Below, one piece after another: positions 1 through 9,169 of a stretch of 41,461 nucleotides of DNA. Position numbers and translations under genes: made by a program. Positions within the stretch are counted from its first letter, which is position 1. The number at the start of each line of letters is the position of its first letter. Under the pieces are notes generated by a model that worked only from the letters and a program-made list of their open reading frames with translations, ran no database searches and had not been told where the DNA came from. This DNA is from Verrucomicrobiota bacterium (GTDB taxonomy: Bacteria; Verrucomicrobiota; Verrucomicrobiia; JAWXBN01): assembly GCA_034440155.1 (NCBI GenBank), contig JAWXBN010000120.1, positions 1 through 41,461 on the forward strand, read 5' to 3'.

Positions 1-498
1 ACCCTTTTCTCTGAAAGTTTGTTTTCCGAACTCGTCAGGGAGGTCAGTTTTGCCCTCGGTGACGAAACAAAACAGTTTATCCAATCAGCCCTTGCAGCCG
101 TCAACAGCAGTGAGGTCGGACTAAAAATCGACCAATATCAGGCATTTGCACGTGAACTCACCAAAAATATCGGCAATATCACCCAGCGTGAAAAAGTAAA
201 AAACGCGTGTGGAAAAATATGGAAGCGCCACCTCGACGATCTAACAGGTAATCCTGGACGGAAAGAAGAATACCTTTCACTCCTTTACATGACCCAACTG
301 CGCCGGCTGATCAAGAGAATCGATCAGGACAGCACTTTCGACATCGTCGATGCATGTCTCGACATCCTCGACCTGCATCCCCGGAAAATTCCGGTCAACC
401 GTAAAGATGAACTCCTCGACGAGGTCGATCACCAGCTCGGTAATTTACACCTCAAAAAACAATTCCGCACCGAGGTGGAGTTCATCACTCTCTCTTGA
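1..498 (+). CDS. Unrecognised helical protein, 3' part only
   Basis: The frame is open from the first base of the window with no stop, so the true start probably lies upstream; the first possible start inside the window is a TTG at 19. The visible ~160 residues are charged and mostly alpha-helical by composition (many Lys, Glu, Leu), with no membrane segment and no catalytic motif I recognise. The stop is 56 bp before the alpha/beta hydrolase gene on the same strand, so they may be co-transcribed. Function unknown. Confidence 0.6.
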   Translation, partial: TLFSESLFSELVREVSFALGDETKQFIQSALAAVNSSEVGLKIDQYQAFARELTKNIGNITQREKVKNACGKIWKRHLDDLTGNPGRKEEYLSLLYMTQLRRLIKRIDQDSTFDIVDACLDILDLHPRKIPVNRKDELLDEVDHQLGNLHLKKQFRTEVEFITLS

Positions 499-554
499 CC
501 CGCTTGAAAGTATATTGACACCAGAGAGGTGCAAACACATAGTCCTCCTCTTGT

Positions 555-1655
555 ATGGAAAAAGAACACAAAGACTACCGCACCTTTCTTGCGGACAAAT
601 ATCCGGGTAAGAAGTATCACACCGAGGACTTTGTCGATTCTCGACCATATCGACAAAAACAACTCGATGAAATAGAAGCTCTCATCAAAGGGCGCCGCGC
701 AGAGTCACGCGCTGTACGCGAAAAGTTTTTCTCACCCGACACCCGCTCACTGGCGGCCTACCGCCAGTCCACACGCAAAGGACGCACCCAGCTCCAAAGC
801 ATGCTCGGTTGGCCCCTTTTACCCCGCCCGGATACACTCGCGGCACCCCGAGCCAAAAAACAATTCATCGGCCGCGATGATGCCGGGAGTTTTTACCGCA
901 TGAATATCACTGTCATGCCCGGCGTGAGTTGTTATGGGATTTTTGCCACCCCCCACCATTGCACCGCGCCTTATCCCCTCGCCATTCTCCAGCATGGAGG
1001 GGCAGGTGCACCCGAGAATGTTTCAGGAATCCTTCCTTACTGGAACTATACCAATATGGGCCGTCGGCTCCTCGAAAAAGGTTTCGCTATTTTCTGTCCG
1101 CAAATATTGCTCTGGGGAGAAAACCTCGGTCCGAAATATGACCGCCAAAAAATCGACATCCAGCTCAAACAACTGGGTGGCTCCATCACGGCACTCGAAA
1201 TTTTCAAAATCCAACGCGCCCTCGACCACTTGCTTACACTCAAAGAGATCGACTCCTCAAAAGTCGGCATGATCGGCCTTTCCTACGGGGGATTCTACAC
1301 CCTTTTTACAGCCGCCATCGACCTCCGGATAAAGGCCGCTGCGAGCTCTTGCTTTTTTAATGACCGTTTCATCGTAGATTGGCCGGACTGGACATGGTTA
1401 AACTCGGGGAATACTTTTCTCGACACAGAAATCGCCCGGCTCGTCTGCCCTCGCCCCCTCTATATCGAAGTCGGGAAAAAAGATGAGCTTTTTGATGTCA
1501 AACACGCCCGAAGGCTCGCCCCTGAAATTAAAAAAACTTATCAGAAACTCAAAATCCCCGGAGCATTTGAATATCACGAATTTGACGGCGCCCACGAATT
1601 TAACCACCAAGATCATCCCATTGATTTCCTGATCAAACACCTTTGCCTTGGCTGA
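555..1655 (+). CDS. Alpha/beta hydrolase (esterase/dienelactone hydrolase-like)
   Basis: A 366-residue protein. After a charged N-terminal helical region of about 100 residues it has an alpha/beta-hydrolase core. The nucleophile elbow is GLSYGG with Ser243, the probable acid is Asp310 in GKKDELFD, and the catalytic His is His347 in DGAHEF, so the triad is complete and in the usual order. An oxyanion-type HGG (residues ~147-149, in LQHGGAGAP) precedes it. There is no signal peptide, so it is probably cytoplasmic. Such proteins cleave carboxyl or acetyl esters, including sugar esters; the substrate cannot be read from sequence. The gene converges on dnaE with only 7 bp between stop codons, and no terminator hairpin is visible. 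No Shine-Dalgarno precedes the ATG. Confidence 0.8.
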   Translation: MEKEHKDYRTFLADKYPGKKYHTEDFVDSRPYRQKQLDEIEALIKGRRAESRAVREKFFSPDTRSLAAYRQSTRKGRTQLQSMLGWPLLPRPDTLAAPRAKKQFIGRDDAGSFYRMNITVMPGVSCYGIFATPHHCTAPYPLAILQHGGAGAPENVSGILPYWNYTNMGRRLLEKGFAIFCPQILLWGENLGPKYDRQKIDIQLKQLGGSITALEIFKIQRALDHLLTLKEIDSSKVGMIGLSYGGFYTLFTAAIDLRIKAAASSCFFNDRFIVDWPDWTWLNSGNTFLDTEIARLVCPRPLYIEVGKKDELFDVKHARRLAPEIKKTYQKLKIPGAFEYHEFDGAHEFNHQDHPIDFLIKHLCLG

Positions 1656-1662
1656 AAAAATC

Positions 1663-4600
1663 CTATCCCTGTGGTTTCTGGTTACGTTTCATCCAAGGCT
1701 TTTTATCGGGGGGCGGGGCGATGTCGATTTTGCCTTTAAGGGAGTAACCAGTCTTGCCGACGATGGACTCGAGTCGGGTGCAGAATTCAGGGGCGAGATT
1801 GATACTGAAACGTTCATCCGTCTCGATATAGACACGGTCACCGGATTCCAGATCCACACGCAGGAGGACATTCACACGCCCGGGATACTCACTGAAAAGC
1901 CCGCGCAATTTGCCCAGGTTATCCGAAAATTGTGCGGTAGCCCTTACCTGCACGATGATTTGTTTGCCAAAACGTTGCATGGCATCCTTCAGTGAAAAAA
2001 GCTCTGTCACGCGCAATTTGCGGCGTTCCTCACGGGCATCGATTGTTCCTGCCACGACGACGACTTCACCGGCTTTACATTGCAGGGCGCATTTTTCGTA
2101 CGTATCGGAGAAAACCATCATCTCCATGCCATCGGTGAGGTCCTCGAGCTGGATAATCGCCCATGGGCGGCCGTCTTTCTGGCTGAGTTTCTTGTCTGCT
2201 AAAGCGATAATGCCCGCCACATGGATAAAACTGCGGTCGGGGAGGTCGGCAATCTCGAGGATCGAATTCAAAGACAGGGACGCTATCGTCGCGCGGTACT
2301 CATCAAGCGGATGTCCCGTCACATAAAACCCGAGTAATTCCTTTTCAAACCCGAGCTTCTCAGATGTCGGCCATTCCTCCAGGGAGTCCGCATTGTTCTT
2401 TCCCTTAAAAGTCTCTTTCACCCCTTCATCCATGAGGGAGAAAAGTGAATTCTGTCCGCTGGCCTTGTCCCGCTGGTGGGAGGCGGCCCGGTCCAGATAC
2501 ATATCGATCGACAAGAAAAGGCCTTGGCGTGAACCTGTCCGTATGGAGTCGAAAGCACCACATTTAACAAGGCTTTCGATCACTTTCTTATTCACCACAC
2601 GCAAATCAACCCGTTCGCAAAATTCTTCAATATCCTTAAATGCCCCGTTTTCAGCGCGTTCCTTGATAATCGCTTCCACGGCGACTTCACCGACATTTTT
2701 CACGGCGGACAGCCCGTAACGGATCTGCCCGTTTTCCACGCTAAATTTCGACCCGCTGCCATTCACATCCGGCGCCAGGATTTTTAAATTCAACTCGCGG
2801 CAGGCATTCACATAATAGGCGATCTTGTCTGTGTTATTGACTTCATTTGAAAGCACCGCCGCCATGAATTCCACGGTATAATTCGCCTTCAGGTAGGCAG
2901 TCCAATAACTCACGAGGCCGTATGCCGCCGAGTGGGAACGGTTAAAGCCGTAACCGGCAAATTTCTCAATCAAATCAAAGAGTTCTTCGGCCTTTTTCTG
3001 CGGAATATCGTTGAGCGTTTTCGCGCCTTCGACAAATTTCGCCCGTTCCTGCTTCATTTTTTCGACATCTTTTTTGCCCATGGCCCTGCGGAGCATATCC
3101 GCGCCCCCGAGGGTGTAACCGGCGAGGACAGAAGCCGCTTTCATGACCTGTTCCTGATAGATCATGATGCCAAAGGTATCGGCACAGACCTGCTCCAGTA
3201 GCGGATGGGCGTAAACGACTTCGGCCTCGCCTTTCTTGTATTTGATATAATCCGGGATCAAGGCCATCGGACCAGGCCGATAAAGGGCGATCAAAGCGAC
3301 GAGGTCATCGACACTGACGATCTGGAATTGACGGCACAGATCGACCATACCACCGGACTCCAGCTGGAATACCCCCGAACACATCCCTTTATTGAGGATG
3401 TCGAAAGTTTTCTGATCATCGAGAGGGACATCGAGGATTTGTAAATCAAGGCCCCGATTTGATTTGATCAGGTCGATGGCATCCTGGATGACCGTCATGG
3501 TTTTCAGCCCTAAGAAGTCCATCTTGAGCATGCCCAGTTCCCCGAGCGGACCCATCGGATATTGGCTCACGACACCTTGGCCATTGGCATCACGGGCCAA
3601 CGGGATGTATTCATCCAAAGGACGGTCTCCGATGACCACGCCGGCTGCATGCACACCGGCATTACGCGAGATGCCTTCCAGTAAGGTGGCGTATTCCCAG
3701 AGTTCCTTTGTCGCCGCCTCGTTTTCGACGGCTTGTTTGAGCTCGGGATTCTTATCAATGGCCCCATCGACTTTTTTGCCGTTTTTTTCGTAGCTATTCA
3801 GGGAAATATTCAGTTCTGTCGGGATCATTTTCGCGATCCGGTCAGCCTCGCCATAGGTCCAGCCCATGACCCGGCCCACGTCACGAACGACAGACTTTGC
3901 CCCCATCGTGCCGAATGTAATGATATTCGAGACATTTTTCTCGCCGTACTTCTCGCGGACATAACGAATGACCCGCTCACGACCCGTCTGGCAAAAGTCC
4001 ACGTCGATATCGGGCGGTGAGATACGTTCTGGATTCAGGAATCTTTCAAAAAGAAGGTCGAACCGGATCGGGTCACAATCGGTAATGCCCATAGAATAGG
4101 CAACCATCGATCCGGCGGCGGAACCACGCCCAGGCCCCACGGGGATCCCATTGGTCTTTGCCCAATGGATAAAATCCCAAACAATCAGGAAATAGGCTAG
4201 GAACCCTGTATTTTCAATGACTCCGATCTCATAAACCAGCCGGTCGGATAAAACCTTAGCAGGAACCTTTTCTCCGCGGCTATTGTGGGACATTTTGCCC
4301 TCATCAGCCCTGTCCGGATACCGGTAATCAAACCCGTAACGTTTCTCGAAACCTTCATAACAAAGTTTTCGGAAGTATTCTTCCTCACTCAAGCCTCCCG
4401 GGGGATTGTATTTCGGATACTTATTTTTGCCGAATTCAAACTTCACATCGCATTTTTCGGCAATCTCCAGGGTATTCCTCACGGCCTGCGGGTGCTCGGC
4501 AAAAAGCGAAAGCATCTCATCTCCACTTTTGAGATAAAGCTCGGGTGAATACCGCAATCTTTTCTCGTCACTGAGATTGTGCCCGGTGCCGATACAGATC

Positions 4601-5310
4601 AGGACATCGTGTGCCTCGTGATGGCTGCGCTCGAGAAAGTGTACATCATTCGTGGCGACCAGTGGCAGGGAGAATTCCCGCGCAAATTGCACGAGGGAAC
4701 GGTTGACCTGCGCGTTCTCGTCGCGCAAATGGTTGTGCATTTCGAGGTAAAAGTCACCGGGCTCAAAGATATTCTTGAATTTTCCGACTAGATCACGCGC
4801 TTTTTTCTCGTTACCATTCAGGATCGCTTGGGATATCTCCCCCTTGAAACACCCGCTCAAAGCAATAATCCCTTTTGAATGTTTCTCCAGAAGCTCATGG
4901 TCGATGCGGGGCTTATAATAAAAACCTTCCAAATAAGCCGCACTCACGAGTTTGACGAGATTCTGGTAACCTTCCTCATTCTTCGCCAAAAGAGTAAAAT
5001 GGGAAGAGGCATCACGTCCGCTGGTCGCCTGTTTTTCTCGTCGGTCCCCCGGGGCCACATACACCTCGCAACCAATAATCGGATTGATGGGTTTGATCTC
5101 TTTGTCCGGATTTTTTGCTTGGGCGGACTTAAACTCTTTCTGGGCCTCTTGATAAAATTCCACCACACCGAACATATTCCCGTGGTCGGTAATCGCCACA
5201 GCAGGCATATCCAGCGCACGGGCTTTCTTCATCAAATCCGGAATACGCACAAATCCATCGAGTAAACTATACTCGGTATGAAGATGAAGATGTGCAAAAG
5301 GAGTGGCCAT
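1663..5310 (-). CDS. dnaE: DNA polymerase III alpha subunit
   Basis: The replicative polymerase catalytic subunit, 1215 residues, a normal length for DnaE1. The N-terminal PHP domain begins within 10 residues of the ATG and keeps metal-type histidines (HLHLHTEYS, ITDHGNM, HNHLRDE, NDVHF). E. coli has lost several of these, so this PHP domain may bind metal and might proofread. The polymerase core has GPGRGSAAGS and the catalytic DIDVD at residues 434-438, followed by fingers-region sequence including FNRSHSAAY. A helix-hairpin-helix region and an OB-fold (around residues 1000-1090, FIHVAGIIALADKK) follow. A PolC-type exonuclease domain is absent. The start is the ATG at 5310, which places PHP motif 1 at the very N-terminus as in the family. 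It is divergent from rpsU. Confidence 0.97.
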   Translation of the reverse strand: MATPFAHLHLHTEYSLLDGFVRIPDLMKKARALDMPAVAITDHGNMFGVVEFYQEAQKEFKSAQAKNPDKEIKPINPIIGCEVYVAPGDRREKQATSGRDASSHFTLLAKNEEGYQNLVKLVSAAYLEGFYYKPRIDHELLEKHSKGIIALSGCFKGEISQAILNGNEKKARDLVGKFKNIFEPGDFYLEMHNHLRDENAQVNRSLVQFAREFSLPLVATNDVHFLERSHHEAHDVLICIGTGHNLSDEKRLRYSPELYLKSGDEMLSLFAEHPQAVRNTLEIAEKCDVKFEFGKNKYPKYNPPGGLSEEEYFRKLCYEGFEKRYGFDYRYPDRADEGKMSHNSRGEKVPAKVLSDRLVYEIGVIENTGFLAYFLIVWDFIHWAKTNGIPVGPGRGSAAGSMVAYSMGITDCDPIRFDLLFERFLNPERISPPDIDVDFCQTGRERVIRYVREKYGEKNVSNIITFGTMGAKSVVRDVGRVMGWTYGEADRIAKMIPTELNISLNSYEKNGKKVDGAIDKNPELKQAVENEAATKELWEYATLLEGISRNAGVHAAGVVIGDRPLDEYIPLARDANGQGVVSQYPMGPLGELGMLKMDFLGLKTMTVIQDAIDLIKSNRGLDLQILDVPLDDQKTFDILNKGMCSGVFQLESGGMVDLCRQFQIVSVDDLVALIALYRPGPMALIPDYIKYKKGEAEVVYAHPLLEQVCADTFGIMIYQEQVMKAASVLAGYTLGGADMLRRAMGKKDVEKMKQERAKFVEGAKTLNDIPQKKAEELFDLIEKFAGYGFNRSHSAAYGLVSYWTAYLKANYTVEFMAAVLSNEVNNTDKIAYYVNACRELNLKILAPDVNGSGSKFSVENGQIRYGLSAVKNVGEVAVEAIIKERAENGAFKDIEEFCERVDLRVVNKKVIESLVKCGAFDSIRTGSRQGLFLSIDMYLDRAASHQRDKASGQNSLFSLMDEGVKETFKGKNNADSLEEWPTSEKLGFEKELLGFYVTGHPLDEYRATIASLSLNSILEIADLPDRSFIHVAGIIALADKKLSQKDGRPWAIIQLEDLTDGMEMMVFSDTYEKCALQCKAGEVVVVAGTIDAREERRKLRVTELFSLKDAMQRFGKQIIVQVRATAQFSDNLGKLRGLFSEYPGRVNVLLRVDLESGDRVYIETDERFSINLAPEFCTRLESIVGKTGYSLKGKIDIAPPPDKKPWMKRNQKPQG

Positions 5311-5661
5311 GGATTTAAAATCCTAATCCTGAAACCAAAATGGACAAGACTTGAGTTCATCCTTTCAGATAGAAAAAATCTACCCGACCCGGATCAACTA
5401 GACGACAATGATTTCCGTCCTGTTTGAATGATTTATCACCCTGAAATATGAATACGCACCCCGCTTTTTATGTGTTTTTACTTAATTTCAATCATGATTA
5501 CTCCTGTAGGAAATTCTTAATAAGAAGCTCTAATGCAATGTTTTATAATTATCATAACGGTCAATATTAAAAAATATCAACCAGATCATTGACCAGAGGG
5601 GGAAGAATTGCCAATATTCACCTCCCTTAAATATAAGAGAAAGCGGGGTGAATATAACATT
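5311..5661. other. Intergenic region between dnaE and rpsU
   Basis: This 351-bp non-coding stretch is clearly more AT-rich than its neighbours. It must hold the divergent promoters of dnaE and rpsU. A TATAAT at 5544-5549 faces rpsU but lacks a good -35 box at 17 bp, so I do not call a promoter firmly. The last ~50 bases form the rpsU leader hairpin listed separately. No tRNA or small RNA gene was recognised. Confidence 0.5.
5616..5653 (+). promoter_or_regulatory. Leader hairpin covering the rpsU ribosome-binding site
   Basis: ATTCACCTC (5616-5624) can pair with GGGGTGAAT (5645-5653), nine base pairs including one G-U, around a 20-nt loop. The 3' arm contains the only Shine-Dalgarno-like GGGGTG upstream of the rpsU ATG at 5662, so folding would hide it. 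This is seen directly in the sequence; a regulatory role (for example feedback by S21 or the ribosome) is inference. Confidence 0.45.
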
Positions 5662-5853
5662 ATGCCAGAAATCAGACTAAAAAAAGGTGAGACAATTGAT
5701 AAAGCTTTGCGTCGTTTAAAAAAGAAACTCGATCGCGAAGGTACTCTGCGTGATGTGCGTAACCGCCGCTTCTATGAGAAGCCCGGGGACAAAAAACGTC
5801 GCAAAGAAAAAACAGCCCGTTTCAATATGATGATTGGAATGAATAGGCTCTAG
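5662..5853 (+). CDS. rpsU: 30S ribosomal protein S21
   Basis: A 63-residue, very basic protein with the S21 pattern: MPEIRLKKGE at the N-terminus, the ALRRLKKKLDREG helix, and an Arg/Lys-rich tail after FYEKPG. S21 sits on the 30S platform near the 3' end of 16S rRNA and helps initiation. I place the start at the ATG at 5662 because family members begin with this segment. An in-frame TTG at 5608, preceded by GAGGGGGAAG, would add 18 mostly basic or hydrophobic residues with no intervening stop, and is a possible longer form. The gene is single, with its own leader hairpin and a strong terminator. Confidence 0.95.
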   Translation: MPEIRLKKGETIDKALRRLKKKLDREGTLRDVRNRRFYEKPGDKKRRKEKTARFNMMIGMNRL

Positions 5854-5875
5854 TCCCTCACCGGACGACAAATTT

Positions 5876-5908
5876 AAAAGCCCCGGTAAATCACCGGGGC
5901 TTTTTTTT
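5876..5908 (+). terminator. Rho-independent terminator of rpsU
   Basis: A perfect 9-bp GC-rich stem, AGCCCCGGT (5879-5887) with ACCGGGGCT (5893-5901) around the loop AAATC, extended by A-T pairs and followed by a run of T to 5908. It lies 25 bp after the rpsU stop and ends that transcript before the next gene. Confidence 0.93.
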
Positions 5909-5954
5909 GTATCAGGATTGCACAGATAAACGGTTTCCTTTATCTATATTGACC

Positions 5955-6869
5955 ATGTTTTCCCTTTCCACATGCTGGAATTCCCACCGCCACAATGACG
6001 GCGGGAAAATGCTCGAACAGATCAAGGATCTGGGTTTCGAGGCTGTGGAGCTCGGCCACGGTACAAAACTCTCGCTCGTGGAAGGCATCTTGCGCGCCCA
6101 CAAAGACAAACTCATCCGCATCCGCAGCCTCCATAATTTCTGCCCCTTGCCCGCCGGTGTCCATGATGCCGCACCAAATCATTTCCTCTTTTCAGGCCGG
6201 AGCCCGACTGAACGCTCCAGTGCCATCCGGCAAACACGCCAAACCATCGATTTCGCCAAACGCCTCGATGCGGAAGCCGTCGTCCTCCACCTCGGCATCG
6301 TCCCGATGAAAAACTACACCGAGCAACTCGTCGCCCTCTACAAACAGGAAAAGAAAAACTCTAAGGAATACGCCGAAATCAAGCTCCGCTCGGTGATGGA
6401 ACGCGAGAAAAAAATCGTGGGTGCATGGGACTCCATGATCCAAACCCTCGAACCTATCGTCGCGTACGCCGCCCAGCAAAATATCATCCTCGGGGCTGAA
6501 ACCCGCTACCTTTACGAGGAAATCCCGTCTGAACGCGAGTTGCCCGTGCTGTTTAAGCATTTTGAAGGAAGCACCCTGCGTTATTGGCATGATACGGGGC
6601 ACGCCCAATCCCGGGATTTCCTTGGGTTCATGAGGCACACCGATCTTTTGGCACTCACCGACTCCTACCGGGCTGGATGGCATATTCATGATGTCATCAA
6701 ACCCGATAAGGATCATCAGCCGGTAGGCAAAGGAAATATCGACTTTGGGATTTTAGCTCCTTATCTTGCAAAAGATGCCATCAAGGTCATCGAGCTCAGT
6801 CCCCGGACTCGTTCGGAAGACGTGGTCGCGAGCCGTGAAATCCTTGAGAGATTAATCAAACCGAAATGA
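5955..6869 (+). CDS. Sugar phosphate isomerase/epimerase-like TIM-barrel protein
   Basis: A 304-residue protein of the xylose-isomerase-like TIM-barrel (AP endonuclease family 2) superfamily. Visible landmarks are the N-terminal GFEAVELG strand, AEAVVLHLG, NIILGAETR, the LRYWHDTGHA metal-site segment and WHIHDV, with the usual His, Asp and Glu metal ligands spaced along the barrel. Members isomerise or epimerise sugars or related polyols; the substrate is unknown. I chose the ATG at 5955 because earlier in-frame starts fall inside the rpsU terminator. The stop overlaps the next start by 4 nt (ATGA), so the two genes are translationally coupled. Confidence 0.8.
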   Translation: MFSLSTCWNSHRHNDGGKMLEQIKDLGFEAVELGHGTKLSLVEGILRAHKDKLIRIRSLHNFCPLPAGVHDAAPNHFLFSGRSPTERSSAIRQTRQTIDFAKRLDAEAVVLHLGIVPMKNYTEQLVALYKQEKKNSKEYAEIKLRSVMEREKKIVGAWDSMIQTLEPIVAYAAQQNIILGAETRYLYEEIPSERELPVLFKHFEGSTLRYWHDTGHAQSRDFLGFMRHTDLLALTDSYRAGWHIHDVIKPDKDHQPVGKGNIDFGILAPYLAKDAIKVIELSPRTRSEDVVASREILERLIKPK

Positions 6870-7864
6870 AACAAAAAATAAAATCCCTCAGCTGGACTTT
6901 GATTAAGGTCGTCATTGCCCTCGCGATATTCTTCATGATTTACCAGAGGAATAAAGAGTCCATGCGGGACCTGCCGGAGACCTTGGCACAAGCAAACTAT
7001 CTTTACCTGATCCCGTCCGTATTCCTGGCTTTCTATATGATCTTTATCACCTCCGTGCGGTGGAAACTCCTGCTCACCGTCCAAGGCATCTATTTCACGA
7101 TCCGCCATACGCTTTGTATTAACTGGATCGGCGCGTTTTTTAATAACTTCATGCCCGGAGGTACCGGCGGGGACTTGATTAAACTCATTTACGCCATCAA
7201 GGGGGTTCCTGAAAAAAAGACCAGTGTGCTGATGTCCATCGTCGTCGACCGTCTCATCGGGCTCATGGGGCTTTTCATCCTTTTCGGGGCTATGCTGATC
7301 TTGAATATCCACGAGGCTTTTTCCGAACCGAAGACCAGGACTGTTGTCTACGCTGCGACGTTGATCATGATCGGCTGCCTATCCGTCATGGTCATCGGAT
7401 TATGGCGTTCCCTCCCCCAAAGAGTCCCTTTTATCGGCTGGCTCCTCTCGAAAATTCCTTTCCGTGAAAAATGTGTCGAGCTCGTGGATGCCTACCAGAT
7501 TTATGCCCACCATCCCCGGATCTTTTTTGAGTCTCTCTTTATCTCCATTACCGTCCATCTGGCAGGTGTCTTTTCGACTTATTTTCTGGCCCTGACCTTT
7601 GTCCCCGATGGCACATCACTGAGGGAACTCCTTTTTATCGTACCGATGATCAATCTCCTGATCTCGATTCCCGTCACGCCCGGCGGTCTCGGAGTACGTG
7701 AAGGCCTCTATGTCCGGTTCCTGACCGTCCATCAGGGCATCGCCGCCGCCGCCGCTCTGAGTATCGGATTAATGAGTTTTATCGTCGGTTTGATCATCAG
7801 TTTGCCCGGTGGACTGATTTACATTTTCTACAAGCAACATCATGAACCGGCCAAACGCGACTAG
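6866..7864 (+). CDS. Lysylphosphatidylglycerol synthase-type (YbhN/UPF0104) membrane protein
   Basis: A 332-residue polytopic membrane protein with about seven or eight hydrophobic helices. The family signature includes FFNNFMPGGTGGDLIKL (around residues 90-105), the VDRLIGLMGLF segment and the C-terminal PVTPGGLGVREG. This corresponds to the flippase half of MprF and the stand-alone YbhN family, which is linked to lipid translocation across the inner membrane. There is no catalytic aminoacyl-transferase domain, so it is not a full MprF. It overlaps the epimerase-like gene by 4 nt and the CCA-adding gene by 23 nt, so the three form one operon. Confidence 0.85.
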   Translation: MKQKIKSLSWTLIKVVIALAIFFMIYQRNKESMRDLPETLAQANYLYLIPSVFLAFYMIFITSVRWKLLLTVQGIYFTIRHTLCINWIGAFFNNFMPGGTGGDLIKLIYAIKGVPEKKTSVLMSIVVDRLIGLMGLFILFGAMLILNIHEAFSEPKTRTVVYAATLIMIGCLSVMVIGLWRSLPQRVPFIGWLLSKIPFREKCVELVDAYQIYAHHPRIFFESLFISITVHLAGVFSTYFLALTFVPDGTSLRELLFIVPMINLLISIPVTPGGLGVREGLYVRFLTVHQGIAAAAALSIGLMSFIVGLIISLPGGLIYIFYKQHHEPAKRD

Positions 7865-9149
7865 GATCGTTCACACCCTGGCAAACGCCGGCCACACCGC
7901 TTATTTCGCAGGTGGCTGCGTACGGGACATGCTCATGGGAATCATTCCCCATGACTATGATGTCGCCACAAGTGCGACTCCCTCCGAAGTCCAGTCCCTT
8001 TTTCCACGTACCGAGGCTGTCGGGATCTCGTACGGGGTCATCCTCGTCATCGATGAAGGCATCCCGACCGAGGTCGCCACATTCCGTAATGACGGTTATT
8101 ACGCCGATGGACGGCGCCCCGAGTCCGTGCATTTCACCACAGCCCAAGAGGACGCTCGCCGCCGAGACTTTACCATCAATGGCCTTTTCTTTAATCCCCT
8201 GACGGGCGAAACCCTCGACTATGTGGATGGCCGAGCCGATATCGCGGGCAAAATGCTCCGGGCGATTGGAGAGCCTGCCCTGCGTTTCAACGAGGATAAA
8301 CTCCGCCTCTTGCGCTGTATCCGTTTTGCCAATCGCTTCGATTTTTCAGTCGATCCCACCACATGGGATGCTCTCCAGGAGCTCGCCCCACAGATCACCA
8401 CTGTCAGCGCAGAGCGTATCCGCGAGGAAATGACCCGGATCCTCACCGGCCCACGGGCGGGTCACGGGCTCGACCTCCTCCGCCAGAGCCATTTGCTCGG
8501 GTTCATCCTTCCCGAGGCCTTGGCCATGGTAGACTGTCCCCAGCCACCCCAATGGCATCCCGAGGGTGATGTCTGGACACACACTTGCCTGATGCTCGAT
8601 TCCCTTGAGGATCCCTCACCCGCACTCGCCTGGTCAGTTCTATTCCATGACATCGCAAAGCCCCTGTGCCTGAGCTTCGATGAGCAAGGTATTCCTCATC
8701 ATTATGAACACGAGAAACGCGGTGCGGACCTCGCCGTGGAGATCCTCCGCCGTTTGAAAGCCTCCAATGCCCTCATCTCGAGTGTCCACGATCTCGTGCT
8801 CTACCACATGCAATTCAAGGATGTCCGGAAGATGAAAAGCTCCACGCTCAAACGCATGATGGCACGCCCGACTTACCCGGATGAACTCTGCCTGCATAAA
8901 TCCGACTGTCTCTCCAGCCACCGTAAACTCGACAATTACGAATTTCTGCTCGCCAAGGAGGAGGAGTACGGCTCCGCGCAAATTGCTCCACCACCCTTGA
9001 TCAGCGGGCGCGACCTCATGGCTATCGGGTTTGCCCCCGGCCCCGCCATGGGCAGAATCCTCGACGAAATCTCAGACCTGCAGCTCGAATGCAAATTGCT
9101 CACGCCCGAGGAAGCCCTAGCCTTTGCAAAAGCCGCACAGGGACACTAA
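7842..9149 (+). CDS. cca: CCA-adding tRNA nucleotidyltransferase / poly(A) polymerase family
   Basis: A 435-residue class II nucleotidyltransferase. The head domain has AYFAGGCVRDMLMG (residues ~18-31) and the catalytic carboxylates in HDYDVATSA. The RRRDFTINGLFF segment and the RNA-binding LRCIRFANRFDF segment follow, then an HD-type region with WSVLFHDIAKP (around residue 265). This enzyme builds or repairs the 3' CCA end of tRNAs; the HD domain may add phosphohydrolase activity. The ATG lies inside the preceding gene and is the family-typical start. It carries two copies of the GCAAWTTGC word near its 3' end. A pure poly(A) polymerase role cannot be excluded. Confidence 0.92.
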   Translation: MNRPNATRIVHTLANAGHTAYFAGGCVRDMLMGIIPHDYDVATSATPSEVQSLFPRTEAVGISYGVILVIDEGIPTEVATFRNDGYYADGRRPESVHFTTAQEDARRRDFTINGLFFNPLTGETLDYVDGRADIAGKMLRAIGEPALRFNEDKLRLLRCIRFANRFDFSVDPTTWDALQELAPQITTVSAERIREEMTRILTGPRAGHGLDLLRQSHLLGFILPEALAMVDCPQPPQWHPEGDVWTHTCLMLDSLEDPSPALAWSVLFHDIAKPLCLSFDEQGIPHHYEHEKRGADLAVEILRRLKASNALISSVHDLVLYHMQFKDVRKMKSSTLKRMMARPTYPDELCLHKSDCLSSHRKLDNYEFLLAKEEEYGSAQIAPPPLISGRDLMAIGFAPGPAMGRILDEISDLQLECKLLTPEEALAFAKAAQGH

Positions 9150-9169
9150 TATATTCTTTTCTCCCCATC

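Noticed and set aside
5907-5954. Earlier TTG start for the epimerase-like gene
   Set aside because: It lies in the T-tract of the rpsU terminator and adds residues unlike the family.
6192-7312. Long minus-strand frames under the epimerase-like and YbhN-type genes
   Set aside because: Both plus-strand genes have recognisable families and are coupled; the minus frames have no motif.
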